Shown in pieces: positions 1 to 12,939 of a stretch of DNA of 64,000 nt (position 1 is its first letter; every line of letters begins with the position of its first letter). The DNA is taken from the NCBI GenBank assembly GCA_018881555.1, contig JACAXG010000024.1, positions 7,558,298 to 7,622,297 of the forward strand, written 5' to 3'. The translations under genes were made by a program, and so were the position numbers. The stretch is from Amblyornis subalaris. Lineage: Eukaryota > Chordata > Aves > Passeriformes > Ptilonorhynchidae. The notes beneath the pieces were generated by a model. It did not search any database and was not told the origin of the DNA. It worked only from the letters and a program-made list of their open reading frames with translations.

Positions 1-2520
1 AGTACAACAGAATTAGCGTGACTCCTCGGGATGCTACAGAGCCAGCACAGCACATGCACTGGGGCATTCACACCACTTTAGAGTGGAAGAATATTGTTGC
101 AATACGCCCCAATAAGAAATACCAATACCCTTTGGGTCTGTAAGTGCAAAGCATTATCACATCCTAAGAACCTGGAGACAGGTGCTCAAAGTGAGGGCTG
201 TTTGCAGTTTGGGTTTGATGTTGATGGCAGGCGGGGTGGGCGGCAGTGTTTGGTTTAGGTTTTATTTTCAGGCTCTTTTTCTTTGTTTCACTGACTTCAA
301 ATATATGTACAAACTCCAGTGGGAAAGACAGCACATCGGAATCTGCACACTGCTTCTGCAGTGACATCAGGTGAAAGGGCTCATCTAAATTCCAGGAGCA
401 GCAAAGGCGAAAGAGAGCTGATTACAGAGTTGATCAATTTTCACCCTAACAGGACTCACTCAGCAGTAGCAGAAATCCTGCGTGTGTTTATTTACTGGTA
501 CCATATTCTCTGTTAATGACCCAAGAGGAAAAAAAGCCCATCCCCACATGCTCTTTATCAGCCTCAGGAACACATTGTTCAAACGACAGCAGAATGGTTA
601 AGTGGCCTAGTGGGCCTACAACCAAGAAAGAGAGCTAAGACCAGAGGAACGGGAACCAAGCCAATTGTCTAGACAGCAGGCAAAAAAACATGCCGGCTAA
701 ATTTAATCAGCTGCCTCCTTTACTTTGTAAAGTGAATGGGTAGATTATAGACAGGGTGACACATAATTTGCGATTGAAATTGCTTGTTTAATCATAATTT
801 AAAAAGAGATGAACTTATCCCAGTTCCATATCCATCATTCTTATACGCACACATAAACCAAGAGCCATCCTCACAATAAACAGCAGCTGGTAAAAGCCTC
901 CAGCTTCAGCTTCAGTAGTGGCTCTGCACTCACTGTATCTTCTATAGATTCTTTTGCTGAACCCCTCACTTGCCATTACAAGAGAAAAAGAAGTCCTTTT
1001 TCAATCTACCGTAAGTTTTCTGCTCTTCACAGAGGGTCTTTTAAGATTCAGACTGGCAGCTTCTTTCTTGAGAAGGGGGCCAAGTTGGCAAAGGACAAAT
1101 AACATGATTTATAACATCTCCTGACTAGGATCCATTGCCCAGATTGTGGTACAGAACAGCTGGCAGGACAGTGAACAATAGTTCTTATTAGAGGTCTGCT
1201 ATTTAAACACAGCAACTACATCCAAAATTTGATCCCAAAGCCCTTAGAGGAAACATGCTGAAACTCTAAAACATTGGGGGGAGGTGGGGGACAAGCATGG
1301 GGAGAGAAATCTTCCTTTGGTGGTACAGATGTCTGAAAGTCTTAACACACAATTTAACCCTTCTCTAAAATTTCAGGTGGAATTTGTGATTACAGACCNC
1401 ATGCAGTACATCACCAGTAGGATGGGAAACAGAAAAAAAAGGAACAATAGTAAAAGTTACAGCTAAAGCAGAAAACTATCAATCCCAAAATGGCATTCAT
1501 GTAATTTTTTAAGCTGCACCTCCCACCACCATTTCTTTCTCTTAAATTACTGAAATTTAAGAAAAAGCAAAATGAGTTGATAAGATTATCTCCAGTCACT
1601 TTTAATCTATAATACAGATGCTGAAAATCCCAGTGGAAATTTTAATGAATATTTGAATATTAACCAATTCTGTTGTTTAAAATTTCAGCTCGTCACATAC
1701 TTTGATGCTGCTGCTTATGGCAGCAAAAATTACTCTCAAGCAACTGTATACAGAATTGACAAAGTTTTGTTTAAATCTATTTTAAAAAGTATTCAAATGA
1801 AATATTTAATGCTGAAATAGTCAACCTTGTAAAAGTAATAGCTCCCTTTGATTTGGGTTTTGGTTCCTCTTTTAAGAAAAGTGGAATTTCTTTATATTAC
1901 TTTCTCAGGTTGAAGTAAAATAGTGCATTATGACCCTTTTTAGAAACAGAGAATGGTTTCAATGAACATCCAGCATGAGGATACTGTATAAAAAGGTTAA
2001 AAGCTTTACAGTTCTTTTAATCTAAAACAAAATCATTAAAATATATTTAGGCTTAGCACACTAGTTTAAAAACAGTACTCTCATGGATGTGCTGGGCAGT
2101 GCTTTCTGAGCCATTCCAGTGAGTTACATCAAGCTTATTCATTCAAACGGCAATAGCTAAAATGCAGAATATACACTGACAACATATTCAAAGTTCATAA
2201 TCACAAGCATTGATGCTAAAAATCCTATCTCCTGCACTTAAAGAACATATATGCACCATAGAATTCACACTGCAATTCAAATAACCCCTATTTCACATGG
2301 TATCAGAAGTGACAGACCAAGTTATTTATAGGCTTTTGATCAGATGTCTGTAAAAAACAGACAAACTCAAAAAAATTGCATCTGATTTACAGATAAGCAT
2401 GATCAAAGAGATTATATTTAAGTGAACTGCTATGATCACAGCAGGTTCCCATAATCACCTCCCAGTATAAAATACTGAAAAATAAACACTTTCCTGCTCA
2501 CCAAAGGAAAGCATGGATAT
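1..2520. other. AT-rich non-coding DNA, nothing recognised
   Basis: No frame exceeds about 67 codons and no repeat family is recognised. The stretch from about 1,600 to 2,700 is notably AT-rich with many TTTAAA-type words. If the minus-strand gene uses a more distal poly(A) site, part of this could be 3' untranslated sequence; another AATAAA on the minus strand lies near 490. Confidence 0.4.
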
Positions 2521-2522
2521 AA

Positions 2523-2528
2523 TTTATT
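2523..2528 (-). terminator. Candidate polyadenylation signal for the minus-strand gene
   Basis: The plus-strand TTTATT here is AATAAA on the minus strand, about 1.18 kb past the candidate stop codon at 3,708. It is the first exact AATAAA noticed in that direction. Such hexamers are common in AT-rich DNA, so this is only weak support. Confidence 0.2.
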
Positions 2529-3707
2529 AAATCATCGTATTACCTCTTGAAAATGTCTGCTAACGCATAACTACAATATGCCAATTACAAAAAACAATAA
2601 CACATCTATCTCTTATTTACAGATATGCAGAAACACCCGCAGTTTAATTTCTTTAATAGGTGCAACTATTTAAAGGAAAAAGAAAGAAAATAATCAGCAA
2701 GTGAACCGATATGGAATCAATAGACTGCTACTGGGTTAACGTATAAAATACAACACTGCAGATGATTTTCGGTCAATTTGCAAGCTTTCTATTGTCTTCC
2801 GCATCAGGGTCGCATGGGGTTCCATGCACCTGCATAAAAGCCAAGAGAACNGCACTATAGGCAAGAGAGGCTTAAAGGAAACGGAGCAAAAAAAAATTCC
2901 CATATTTGCACTAGGAAAGATCNTGTTCCTCAGTGCCCTGCAGAGCTTCTGCGACTGTGTCACCTCTCAGGAACAATGGTGGGTAAACCAAACCACGACA
3001 GGGCACAGGTAGTCAGGGCTGTATTTCAGTCCCCATTCAAAGCATATAGAATCTCAAATACAGCCCTCAAAGAGGACAGATTTCAGCCTTCGGTTACTGC
3101 CTTGGATGTACGGAGGAACAGGCCAGAAGGCACACGCTGTGAGTCCTGAAACTGTGAAACACAAGATGAAGACAAAATTCTTATGCTCACGAGAGAGTGA
3201 ACACCTATGGTAGCAACTTTCTGATACCCATAAATGCATGCAATGGAACAGATGTAAAAAAATGTAAGGAAGAGAATATAAAGCAATACAAGTGACCCCA
3301 TACAGAAACTGGTATGTATTTCATTCCAGGGTTAAAAGTTAAATGAACAGACACATCCTGGCAAATGGCCAGCTCGTAACAGAACACAAACCTCGTAAGA
3401 TTTGAGTTCTGGTTTTGATTTCAAACCCATGAACTTTAAGTGGATTTGAAATCATGCAAAACATGCTCACCCATTCCTATTTACAACAGGAAAGACAGAA
3501 AGGCAAGCTCTTGTTGGGGCCAGAGATCACCCTGCGGCTCCCCAGTCTGAAGCTGGCGACACAGAGCCCGTGCACCCGCTTGGGGACTGCACAAAGGAGC
3601 GACCCGCAGCTGGCAGTGCCCCTCCTGGGACTGCCGAGTGGCCCAAAAGCTCTCTTTTGTCTGGGCTTCGCTGCTGTTGTTGTTGGTAGGTTTACCAGCA
3701 AAGGTTT

Positions 3708-3814
3708 CTATTCAAGGAGGCGAAGAAGTGGGGACTGGGGAACCTCCTGTAGCATTTGAATGACCTGGCTGGAGCCGTACCCACACACGGCAGCGATGTT
3801 ACGGTGCCCACAAG
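3708..3814 (-). CDS. Probable last coding exon of an unidentified minus-strand gene
   Basis: On the minus strand a good acceptor (TTTTTCTCCTGTTTTTTCAG) ends at 3,815. It is followed by a frame of 34 residues closing with TAG at 3,710-3,708. The residues begin CGHRNIAAVCGYGSSQ and end PQSPLLRLLE. The composition is protein-like, and of the other two frames one stops within 15 bases. The exon needs one base from the preceding exon, which the 6.3-kb candidate supplies. A 3' untranslated region of about 1.2 kb would follow, with a possible AATAAA at 2,528-2,523. I could not assign the family; homology to any vertebrate C-terminus is the decisive test. Confidence 0.38.
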
Positions 3815-4362
3815 CTGAAAAAACAGGAGAAAAACTTCCAGAGATCAGTAACAACTCTTATAGGCAATACTGAAATCGGTTTTATTCTCCGTGTTATTTA
3901 TCACAGGTGTAACTGGGAAAGGAGAACAGCATTCCAGGCCATTGACACTTCTGTTTCACACCTGCAGAGAATATGGTGCATCTGCAATCTCACTTGCTTT
4001 TTCCAGTCTCAGGCCTACTGCAAGGCACTATTTCGCTCCATGAACTTTTTAAACTTTTTTTTTTAATTATACATAAAATTTTGTTTAGGTTTGGGAATCT
4101 AGAGCAGGCTTCAAAACTGAATTGTAAGCACCCCACTAGCTCCAACTCTTATGCTTGTGCAACAATTGCACCATCCTTCCTTGAGATAACTCACCCTTCA
4201 CCTGAAAGGCCATATCCTAATTCTGTCCTAAGAGAATGTGTTACCACCACACTTGACTTGGAATTAACTGTGAAAAGCAGACAGGAAGAAGATACCGCTG
4301 CAGTTGAAACCTGCTACAGCCTGATGTTCCGTGTCATCCATACCCAGTCTCTGGAACACTTG

Positions 4363-4584
4363 GGAGGTTTAGGTTGGATATGAGCGAAAAGTTCTTCCCC
4401 CAGAGGGTGGTTGGGTATTGAACAGGCTCCCCAAGTGATAGTCATAGCCCCAAGGCTGCCAGAGCTCCAGGAGTGTTTGGACAACGCTCTCAGGGACAGG
4501 GTGGGATTGTTGGGGTGTTCTGTGCAGGGCCAGGAGTTGGACTTGATGATCCTTGTGGGCCCCTTCCAGCTCAGGATTTTATGA
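4363..4584 (+). mobile_element. CR1 LINE 3'-end fragment
   Basis: The sequence carries the CR1 3' region in order: GGTTTAGGTTGGATATGAG, a block on first-fit CCCCCAGAGGGTGGTTGGG, AACAGGCTCCCCAAG, TTTGGACAA, then GAGTTGGACTTGATGATCC and CTTCCAGCTCAGGATTTTATGA at the 3' end. The coding part is missing, as expected for a 5'-truncated insertion. The GTGTTCTGTGCAGGGCCAGG wording differs from the 46-kb copy, so they belong to different CR1 subfamilies. On the plus strand it would lie antisense within an intron of the proposed minus-strand gene. Confidence 0.85.
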
Positions 4585-4599
4585 ACACTGCACCCCTCT

Positions 4600-6290
4600 C
4601 TGGAATAGCCAGTGTTCCAAATGAGTACAGCAACAGTGTGGACTGGTTACTGCCGTAAGCAGAGAATACCAGAACTGTTAATGACAAAGAGAAGCAAGAA
4701 ACTCATTCTTCAGCTTTTTCTCCTTTCCAGCAAGCTCAGTCAGAGCAAATTCTTTGGCAAAAAAAGTTAACAAAAAACTCCAAGAAATCAAACATAAATC
4801 TGGTAATCTGCCGAGAGGGGAAGAGCAGAGGGAAGAGAACTGGCAGGCTTTATTATTAAGCACACTTTGTATTATCCAACAGATCCAAGAGTAACATACA
4901 GCAACTGGACTCTGTACAAGAAATCTATTATACTGACTGCTCTCAAGTTAAGTATATTGCTGATTTCAGAAAGATCAAAATGCCTAACTCTGGATGCCTC
5001 AAGAATAAACAAGAATAAATTTGTATTCTACTATGCTTGAGATAGACCTAGTCAAAATTTTTCCATGAAAGCTGTTTCTCAGCAATGAACCAAGTTTTCA
5101 ATAGAGCTTTTTTTTCTTTTTGTGAAAAGTATCTGCTTTTGGATGCTTTCCTGAGATGCAATCCAGCTAGGAAACTGGGACCCTAAAGCAAGTAAGCTTA
5201 TTTTTATAATCAAAACCTGAAGTTTTCAGTTTTTCATTTTAAACTGTAATTTTCTTTGGTAGGAACCCTTTTCTGGTGAGACCTTTTTTGGGGGCATTTC
5301 CATGCAGGGAATCCTTTCAGAATTCCACAATACTGGTACATTTTAGATTTTAGAACTGTAAACCATCCTTTTTTGTAGTTTTAGTTTTCCTTCAAGTAGA
5401 ACTTGTCAGAAAATACTGACCACCTGAGATCACAGTGTATTCTGACCTTGTTCAGATCTAGGGATCCCTAGGACTTGTGGACCCTGCAGCTCTAGTCCCT
5501 GACCTTCCTGCTCAAATAGATTACATTTNAAATAAAGAATAAATGTTACAATGGATTAATCTCTCCACTTTTAAAAATCAAGAAAATCTTAAATTAAGGC
5601 TTTCTAGCCTGCAAAGCTTTTTTTTGTGTGATTTCTACAAGCCTGCTTTTCACTATTTCAGCAGGGAACAAGTGCTCCTAGACAGAAACCACAGTACCAA
5701 TCTACAATCAGAGCCACGTGTTTATGGAAAAAGTGATAAATCCCTGAAAAAAGCTGTCTCGTAAGTGAAGTGCTGCCACAAACGCTTTTGTAGCAAAATG
5801 AATAAAATAACTTAAAACCAAGGAAATTGCTTTAGACTTGAGAAAAAAATCAGTGCCTAGAAAATCTGCATCTAAAAAATTTATTTTCTTTTAAACCTTT
5901 TACATAAATACAGCAAGATTCAATGCTAAGGATGAAGCAGGCCACNTTAAATTTAACAACAAGCTTTTTAAAGTAATGACTACCTATTTTTCTACATTTT
6001 TAATGAAAGAAGCAGTCCTGAAATGCTAGAGAGTCTGGATTTAATTACTTTCAAAGATATTTAGATTAATATTCTGCCTTGGACAATACTTTCAAGACAC
6101 TGAGCAGCAGATTCCTAAGATTAAGTTAAGAACTCCATTCATCATAAATACTTTCTATCTGTCACATATAATATCTCTTTATACACATAGAGTGNAAAGA
6201 TTTTTCTTTTTCTCTCTCCCTTCCCCAAACTTACAAATCAGCAAGTCTGGCCATAGTAACAAGTGCAAAACAGCAACTGAACCTGTGAAA
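4600..6290. other. Non-coding DNA, nothing recognised
   Basis: AT-rich sequence with short T runs and no convincing exon or repeat. If the minus-strand gene is real, this is intron. Confidence 0.35.
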
Positions 6291-6295
6291 TGTAC

Positions 6296-6347
6296 CTGAC
6301 GTTTGGATTAGAGCATTAATTCTGCTAGTTAGCTGCAGCCGTCCACA
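6296..6347 (-). CDS. Candidate internal exon (minus strand)
   Basis: The minus-strand segment ends in a donor (ACGTCAG/GTACAT) and reads CGRLQLTSRINALIQTS plus one base. The frame is closed by a TAA just upstream, so the exon must start at the AG before 6,347 or at the AG before 6,332 (then beginning LTSRINAL). Both choices keep the same phase. Its last base plus the first two of the terminal exon form GCT (Ala), so the join is in frame. The acceptor is weak because it lacks a good pyrimidine tract. I do not recognise the protein. Confidence 0.25.
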
Positions 6348-9300
6348 CTTTTAAGATGCTTTTCATATTGAGTCAAGAGTTTTATGCTACTATATATATT
6401 CAAAATGCCTTGGTTGGATTTTTTTAAGACTGCAGTCTTGTTCTATGAGACAGCACTGATTAATTTCAAAAGTACTCATCCGATCAGGTTTTTTTCTGTG
6501 CCACAGAAATTAGCACCTAGAGTGCCAGTGAGTACTACCTACTCAGGGGAATATGCATTATGTACAAATAAAAATGGATAACCACACTGGCTCCACAGCC
6601 ATAAAACTTTTCCAAATGCCTCTTCTGTCCCATAAAGCCCATCTGTGGGTTTCCAAACTTGCAGCTGAATACTAACGGGGATGCACAAGCAACTCACTTC
6701 TAGTGGAAGAAAAAGAATTAAGCATCATCTTGACTCCATACCTACTAATAAAGGTGAATGCCATCCTNCATAGCAGAGGATTCCTTAAGGCATTGCTTCT
6801 GCTTCATCCAACACGTAAGCAACTGGAACTGTGCAGGCATCAGAAAATCAGTAGACCAGACAGCACCTGTATCTCAAACCTCACAAAAGCATCAAATGTT
6901 CTAGCAAAACCCACAAAGACCTGTCATCTTCCCTTAGGTAAAAACACAACTCCTTCTGTCTGGTCAACCTCCAACATTTTATGTACACACTGATCTTAGG
7001 CCAACAAGAAGAGTAATTTAAATTTGAACAATACACAGGTCAAACCAGAGAGTGAAATGTTCAGTTTTATAACTGATGGTCATTCCAACTGGAAGAATAA
7101 CCATATTATTTTCCCCTCATTTATTTTAGGAGAAGAACAATACACTGCAAACATCACTTCTGCAGAAGCAAAAAATTAGGACTGACATACAAATATTTCC
7201 TAAGGAAAGGGTTGGATGCAGGGGAATGACCAACACACATAGCTCAGAAGGCAAAACCATTAAATCCAGCTTACAAGAATCATGTGTCTGGAATTAAAAG
7301 TATAGCATTTCAGCATGTTTTTCACTAAAGAGAGAAAAAAAGTTCTTTCAACTCTCCCTCACTTTTCCAGACATTGAAAAAATATACCATAGACGATGTT
7401 GAGAAACAGTATAGCCCACTGTTGGAATTGCAATGTATGCAGTTTGTGATGAAAGCCTGTGCCATGTTTATTCGAGGCCGAAGTGTCTCATGTTTTCCTG
7501 CCTTTGTTCTTCACACTTCACTATCACAAGGAAGTGGACAAACAAGTTTCCACGTAGACACTATTCCGTACAGCTACAGTACAACTTTTGATGCAGTGTT
7601 TGGTTCCCAGGACGTGCTCCTGAAAAAGGTTCTGCCACCACCAGGAACTTCTGTGTATCTATTTCATTAATTATTCTACCAACTTGTGGGTAGTGACCAG
7701 TTAAAGAAAATACAGTTCTGACTTTCCTTACACACCAGCAAAATAAATAACAGTGCTATCTGCTATTTCAGCATCTTAAAGTTGTTTTAACACTCCTGAA
7801 AGGTTACAGAATGAGAGNAAAACTAGCAAAGCTGTATTTCAGTATTTACAATGTATTCCTAAGAAGCCAACACACCCTAGGCTTCCCTATCCATTTCAAC
7901 ACTTCAACACTTCTATGGTTCCAAAGCAAAAAAGGCTCCTGTGAATGGAATAGATGTACCCACTTTATCTCTTCAAATGCTTCTCCCCAGTATCACTGGT
8001 ATGGTATAGATAACTCCATTTCTGTCCAAGCTATCCAAGCAGANGGCAGCTGTCATTCTTGGCACATTATTCAAATGCAATGTTTTTATAACCTCTGTGA
8101 GCTGCTTCATTTCCCCAAAGTGAAAAATGTTATATAAATAAGACAACTGAGAGCTGGGTTACAGCAGAACTTTATCAGTATATATTGTTAAGCAATCATT
8201 CATTGCCAGGCATGACATTCCTACTGAAAGGATTGCTTTAGTTTATTTTAACGGTACATATGGCAAATGAGAAGAGTCAAAACACTGAAACTGGAGTCAA
8301 CTTCCACTGAGAAGGATGGGGCAATAACTGGTGGAGCCGCGATATCCAATGAAAGTGACTATTTTAAACTTATCAGAGTGACAATTCCAACAAGTTTAAA
8401 AGAATTTTTCACAACTTAATCCTGGAATGTAGGACCAGCTTTTTCTAGTGTACTGTGAAGTGACCAAGCAGTATTTGTTGTTTGTATCTACACACAGAGA
8501 GGCTGAGCTAATAATTATGTGGCACCTTGTCCACATATAGGCACCAGATTCCCAACATGTGCAGCCTGCTTCCTGAACTAGCTCCTGAAAAGTGTCAATG
8601 CATTCCTATCCATGTTTAGATTTGACTTTCAGGATCATTTTGTTGTTGCACAAGAAAAGCAGTGATAAATTAAGAAATGACAGGATTCAGGCTTAAATAC
8701 ACATTAAAATACCATTCACTATCAAAGTATTGCAAAAGAAGGACACTGTGAGTATTCACAATGGTAAGACTCAGCAAACTATGTCTTTTTAAAAGTCTTA
8801 CTGAAAACATTTAAGCTTGCCAAGACAACTTTGATTCACCCAGGCTGGAGCAGCTACACTAGAGTCATGTTAGCGGAGTACAAGTGTGGGAGCCTTCAGC
8901 AAAGTTAAACCCAAACCAGAACAAAACTGACCGTGAGCTAAGTCAATAAGCACAGAACTCCAAACAGCTGTGGCCAAGAGCATGCTTGACCATACCCTAC
9001 ATCATTAAGATAAGCTCCACTGGGAGAACGTTCCTTTTCTCCACTATGGAAAATGTTTAGTGGAGACTCCTTAGATTTTGAAAGAAATCCTTTACATTTG
9101 TCCCAATACGCAAACTGGTATCTGGCTACATTCTGACCAAAGGTACTGATAAACCTGTGCAGAAAAAATCCACACTTGCCTGATTTGCCATCATTTATTA
9201 GAAGAAATTCTGTTCCATTCTTAATGCAGACGCAGACACTTTCTTTAGAACTACACAAAGGGAGGCATCTGACTAATAAACAGACTAGCAAAGCAGCAGC

Positions 9301-9953
9301 TGGATCTTTGATGCATATTCCATTGTCTCAGCCTATTCCAAGCCTGTGTTTGTGTCACGGGCTGCCAGCAGGTACAGGTGGCACTGACAGGCGACAGACT
9401 GCTGCTATGCTCTGCTCACAAACACACAGCACTAGGTGACTTCCTTTTATTTACAAGCCATCCAATATTCAGGAGTGACAGCTTTTTCCTCCTAAGTTTC
9501 TGTGTACTATGTTAAACTACCAGCAATGATATTAAGGAATAAAAGGAGAAACAACTATGAGAGCTGTTTGCATTTTGAAATTTAATTTAAAAGTTAGAAC
9601 TTTTACCTCTTCCTTCATCCCTTTAAAGTATCTTGGATAAAAAAAATAGGNTTTATTTTACTGGAAGTATTAGCAGATGTTAAGAATTGTTTACAAAAAG
9701 AATCCTCCACTCTAGCTCAGCTGTACAGATCTTCTCCCTACCTACAGAAATAACTTATGCTAGAAGTCATGCACTTTGTCAAATCCAAGCCAAAAAAATG
9801 GACTTGTGAATCAGTTGTTTTATGAAAGACAAACTATTATTTGGTATAATAATAATAACAAGCCACAATGGAGGTTCTGGTAATGCTGCCATCTGACCAC
9901 AACTGACTTTTAAAACAAAAATAATGACACAAACCAACTANTGTTTCTCTTAC

Positions 9954-9975
9954 CTGAACTGCACCTCTGAATGAA
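9954..9975 (-). CDS. Candidate micro-exon (minus strand)
   Basis: A long pyrimidine tract on the minus strand ending TTCCTGTTAG is followed by 22 bases and then a consensus donor (TTCAG/GTAAGAG). If joined to the 12.2-kb exon it reads SFRGAVQ and ends in phase 0, which is the phase needed by the exon at 6.3 kb. Exons this small are rare. The strength of both splice signals is the only support. Confidence 0.18.
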
Positions 9976-10664
9976 CTAACAGGAAGATTCAAAGGGTGAG
10001 AGTCATAAACAGGTAGGGGAAAACTCAATTAAAATATTAAGCTATTAAAAAATAACAAGAAAAACAATAAAACCAAATGGCCCTGATTTACAGCTGGAAG
10101 CAGCTCATTTCCTCCAGGGGAGTCAGAAGCAGCTATAATTACCTGCTGCATGGATTTAGGCTGGCTGGGGAACTACCACTCCCTTCAGCTGCTGGCAGCA
10201 GTCTACTCCTCCTGGCCAATACAGAGAGTGTTTACACCTACAACTGATCATTGCAGCTGATTTTCATGCCTTTTTCCACCCAGCACCCTGAGGAACTTAG
10301 CTACTGCCAGCAATTAAAGTAGTGCAGTAGTAAATTTTTCCTTGGGAGCTGCACAAAAAGAGAAGGATAAGCCCAAACAGCGCTCAAGTCTGCAAGAAGT
10401 TCAGGAAGCACTCATCTACCCTATCCACTACTTCATGAGCAAAGTTGATTCATACAATTATACAGGCCTGAAACTAGGGCCATGCTATTTTTCAAGGTTT
10501 ATAAAAAACTTTTCTATCTAGATCTAACAGAGGCATACAGTAATTCAGGGCCAAAAATCACACAGATATTCAAACACTAATTTCAAACATGAGTTACAGA
10601 AGACTTAGATTCCAAATTGCTTAACTTTGTTCTACTTGGATGTAGTGAAAACATCATGGCTCTC

Positions 10665-10689
10665 TCCTCAAGCCATCCTCAAGCCATCC
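10665..10689. repeat. Short 11-bp tandem duplication
   Basis: The unit TCCTCAAGCCA occurs twice back to back (10,665-10,675 and 10,676-10,686), with three bases of a third copy. This looks like local replication slippage. Confidence 0.8.
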
Positions 10690-12229
10690 AAACCCCAAAG
10701 GTGGTATAATACAGCCACACAGTAGGTTCATTGAGCGTACCTGGAAGATTTCCCTAAGGCACGTAAGTCACAGGATTAGAAAAATCATTAAGCATCTGTA
10801 AATGTGCTCTCCGTCCATACAAAAGTTTGGCTTAGCTTATTGAAATGGAGAAAGGTTCTGGCTGGCTGTGCCAGGTTTACCATGGAGAGTGGTACATTTT
10901 CAGATGTCTGGTTAATGTAACAGGGAATCCTTCCCACTGGAAAATGATAATATCCTCACCTTAATAGAATAAAAGTATATGCAGCACTAAGCCCCTTCTG
11001 GCGGAGCGGGCAGGTTTATGCTGTCCAGTAATGCTGTAGGTCCTATTTTCACGCTATGAATTTATAAAGGTTTCATGCTATACCAAGGCAGATTCTTCTT
11101 CCTCTCTGCCCACCAGAACACCTAGCATGAAGTTAAATATCTTCCTTAAAATTCACACTTACTTTTTAAAAAACTCTAAATACCTGTTTCTGATGCAGAA
11201 TATGAAGTTAACTATACCCTCTGATTAGCCCGCATTTTGCTCCCCGACTATTCTGCAAGCAATCTTCTCCCAATCCCATCCCTATCATGCATTCTTTTAA
11301 CTGACAAAAATAAAAGACATTTTCCAGGGGATAGAGCAAAAGTACACATACCCTGTGTATTTGGATTTTGTTTCTTTTCTATAAACAGGGAAACACAACA
11401 TCTATCTGGGAAATTTCCACTTCTCCTGTGAACTTTACATTACTCATACACTGGAAACCAGAGCTTTTAAAAGAAAGCATCTGCCATATGTCTCAGTAAG
11501 AAAATTCTGAAAGTCTAGTCAAAAGAATAATGACCAGGAGGCTTTGTTTTAAAAAACCACTAGTTATTTCAAGTCGTTTCATTTCACAATTTTACCTATT
11601 GCTTTTCTTAAATATATATAATATATTTTGAAATATAAATTTTGAAAGAGGCAGCCCTGTCCTCCAAGGTGTCATGGGAGAGGGAGGCTCTGCATGGCTG
11701 CAGCCTCTCAGCTACTGCAGGTCTCAGTCCCAAGCACTTGTGTTTTTTAAGAGTAATTTTGTCATAAAACCCTACATGGAGGCAAGGTTTCATTAAACTG
11801 CCTCCCAGCAGGAAGAGGGTAAGCATTCAGACTGTCCTGTGCCTGGTGTTTTGTGAAAGGAGAGCTGACAAGGGCTTTGCTGAGGCAGCTGTAGCAGGGC
11901 CAGTCAACTCAAATTAAAAGCTTTATGGACAGTAACATGCTTGTATGTGACCAAGTCAGAGACAACATACAAATTAAAGTTAACTGAACTAGGAATGTTT
12001 GACCAGGAGATTCAGAAAACATGTGCAAAGCAGCCTCAGCTTACTTCTGAGTCACATTTAAGGCCATCAAATATTTAGCACTACAGCAAAACCATTTTAA
12101 AGCTGTACGTACATGGCACATAGATCAGTACTACTACTGTAAACATAAACAGAGGTTCACTAGCACTCTATGCAGGGATCTGATATCCAGAAGTTTATGA
12201 AGTTTTACAAACTAGCAAGTTGTCCTTAC

Positions 12230-12268
12230 TTCACATCCATTTCTTCATCCCACATGAGTAAATAAAGA
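12230..12268 (-). CDS. Candidate small exon, possibly with the start codon
   Basis: On the minus strand a strong polypyrimidine tract and acceptor (ending CTGTTTAACCAG) precede 39 bases, followed by a donor (GTGAA/GTAAGG). One frame is open and reads LYLLMWDEEMDV plus two bases. It contains two ATG codons, the second with A at -3 and G at +4, so translation could start here. The ending phase fits the candidate exon at 9,954-9,975. The exon is very short, and chance pairing of splice signals is a real alternative. Confidence 0.18.
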
Positions 12269-12939
12269 CTGGTTAAACAGAGAGGGATAGAAACCATAGA
12301 GGCCAGTTCAGCAACAGGTGTCAGCAGCAGCTTGGGAGAGACATCACTACAGAGCCCCACAGAATCCAATGAGTATTTTTCATTGCTGAACCTATTCTAT
12401 GAGAAGGAAAAACAGACCAAAATCAGCCTTCGAAATGCGAAGTGAAATCCCACTTAAAAAAAAAAAAAGAAAAATAGAAGAGTGAATGAATCAAAAAAGA
12501 AACACTCCTACACTGCTGGCAGCTACTTGGAGTTACAAANGTGTTTGGATTTCTTAATTCAGAGGGCTGCCTGAAGAGAGATTATGAAAAAGGTGAAAAC
12601 AAAGTGAAAGTTAAATGTCATCGACAATTAATTCCTTTCCTTGTTTCCTCTGCTCCCTACCCCCTCCCCCAAGTTAAAGCTCAGAAAGAAAGTCCTACTT
12701 CTGATCAGCTGATATAACCCGAACTTATTCGAAGCAGGTAACTAGGACATCCAGAAGAAAAGAATGGATGCTGCTTATCAACCTTGTCACTCCCTAATTT
12801 CACAGCAAAGGATGCTACACACATCTATACCATCACCTGGCTCTGCCTGCATCCCACACGCACCCATCACAGACAGCTCCTTCACACCCTCTCAGCACCA
12901 CCAGCAAAGCCTTCCCCACATCTCTTCCAGGTACTTTAT

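Noticed and set aside
7374..7670. 98-codon plus-strand frame beginning MKKYTIDDVEKQY
   Set aside because: No promoter, splice or domain evidence. A donor-like GTGAGG on the other strand near 7,370 had no well-supported acceptor partner.
8938..9291. 117-codon minus-strand frame
   Set aside because: No splice signals in suitable phase, no domain, and a length expected by chance in this much sequence.
10741..10796. Minus-strand segment between an acceptor-like TTTACAG and a CAG/GTACGC donor
   Set aside because: All three frames contain stop codons within 56 bases.
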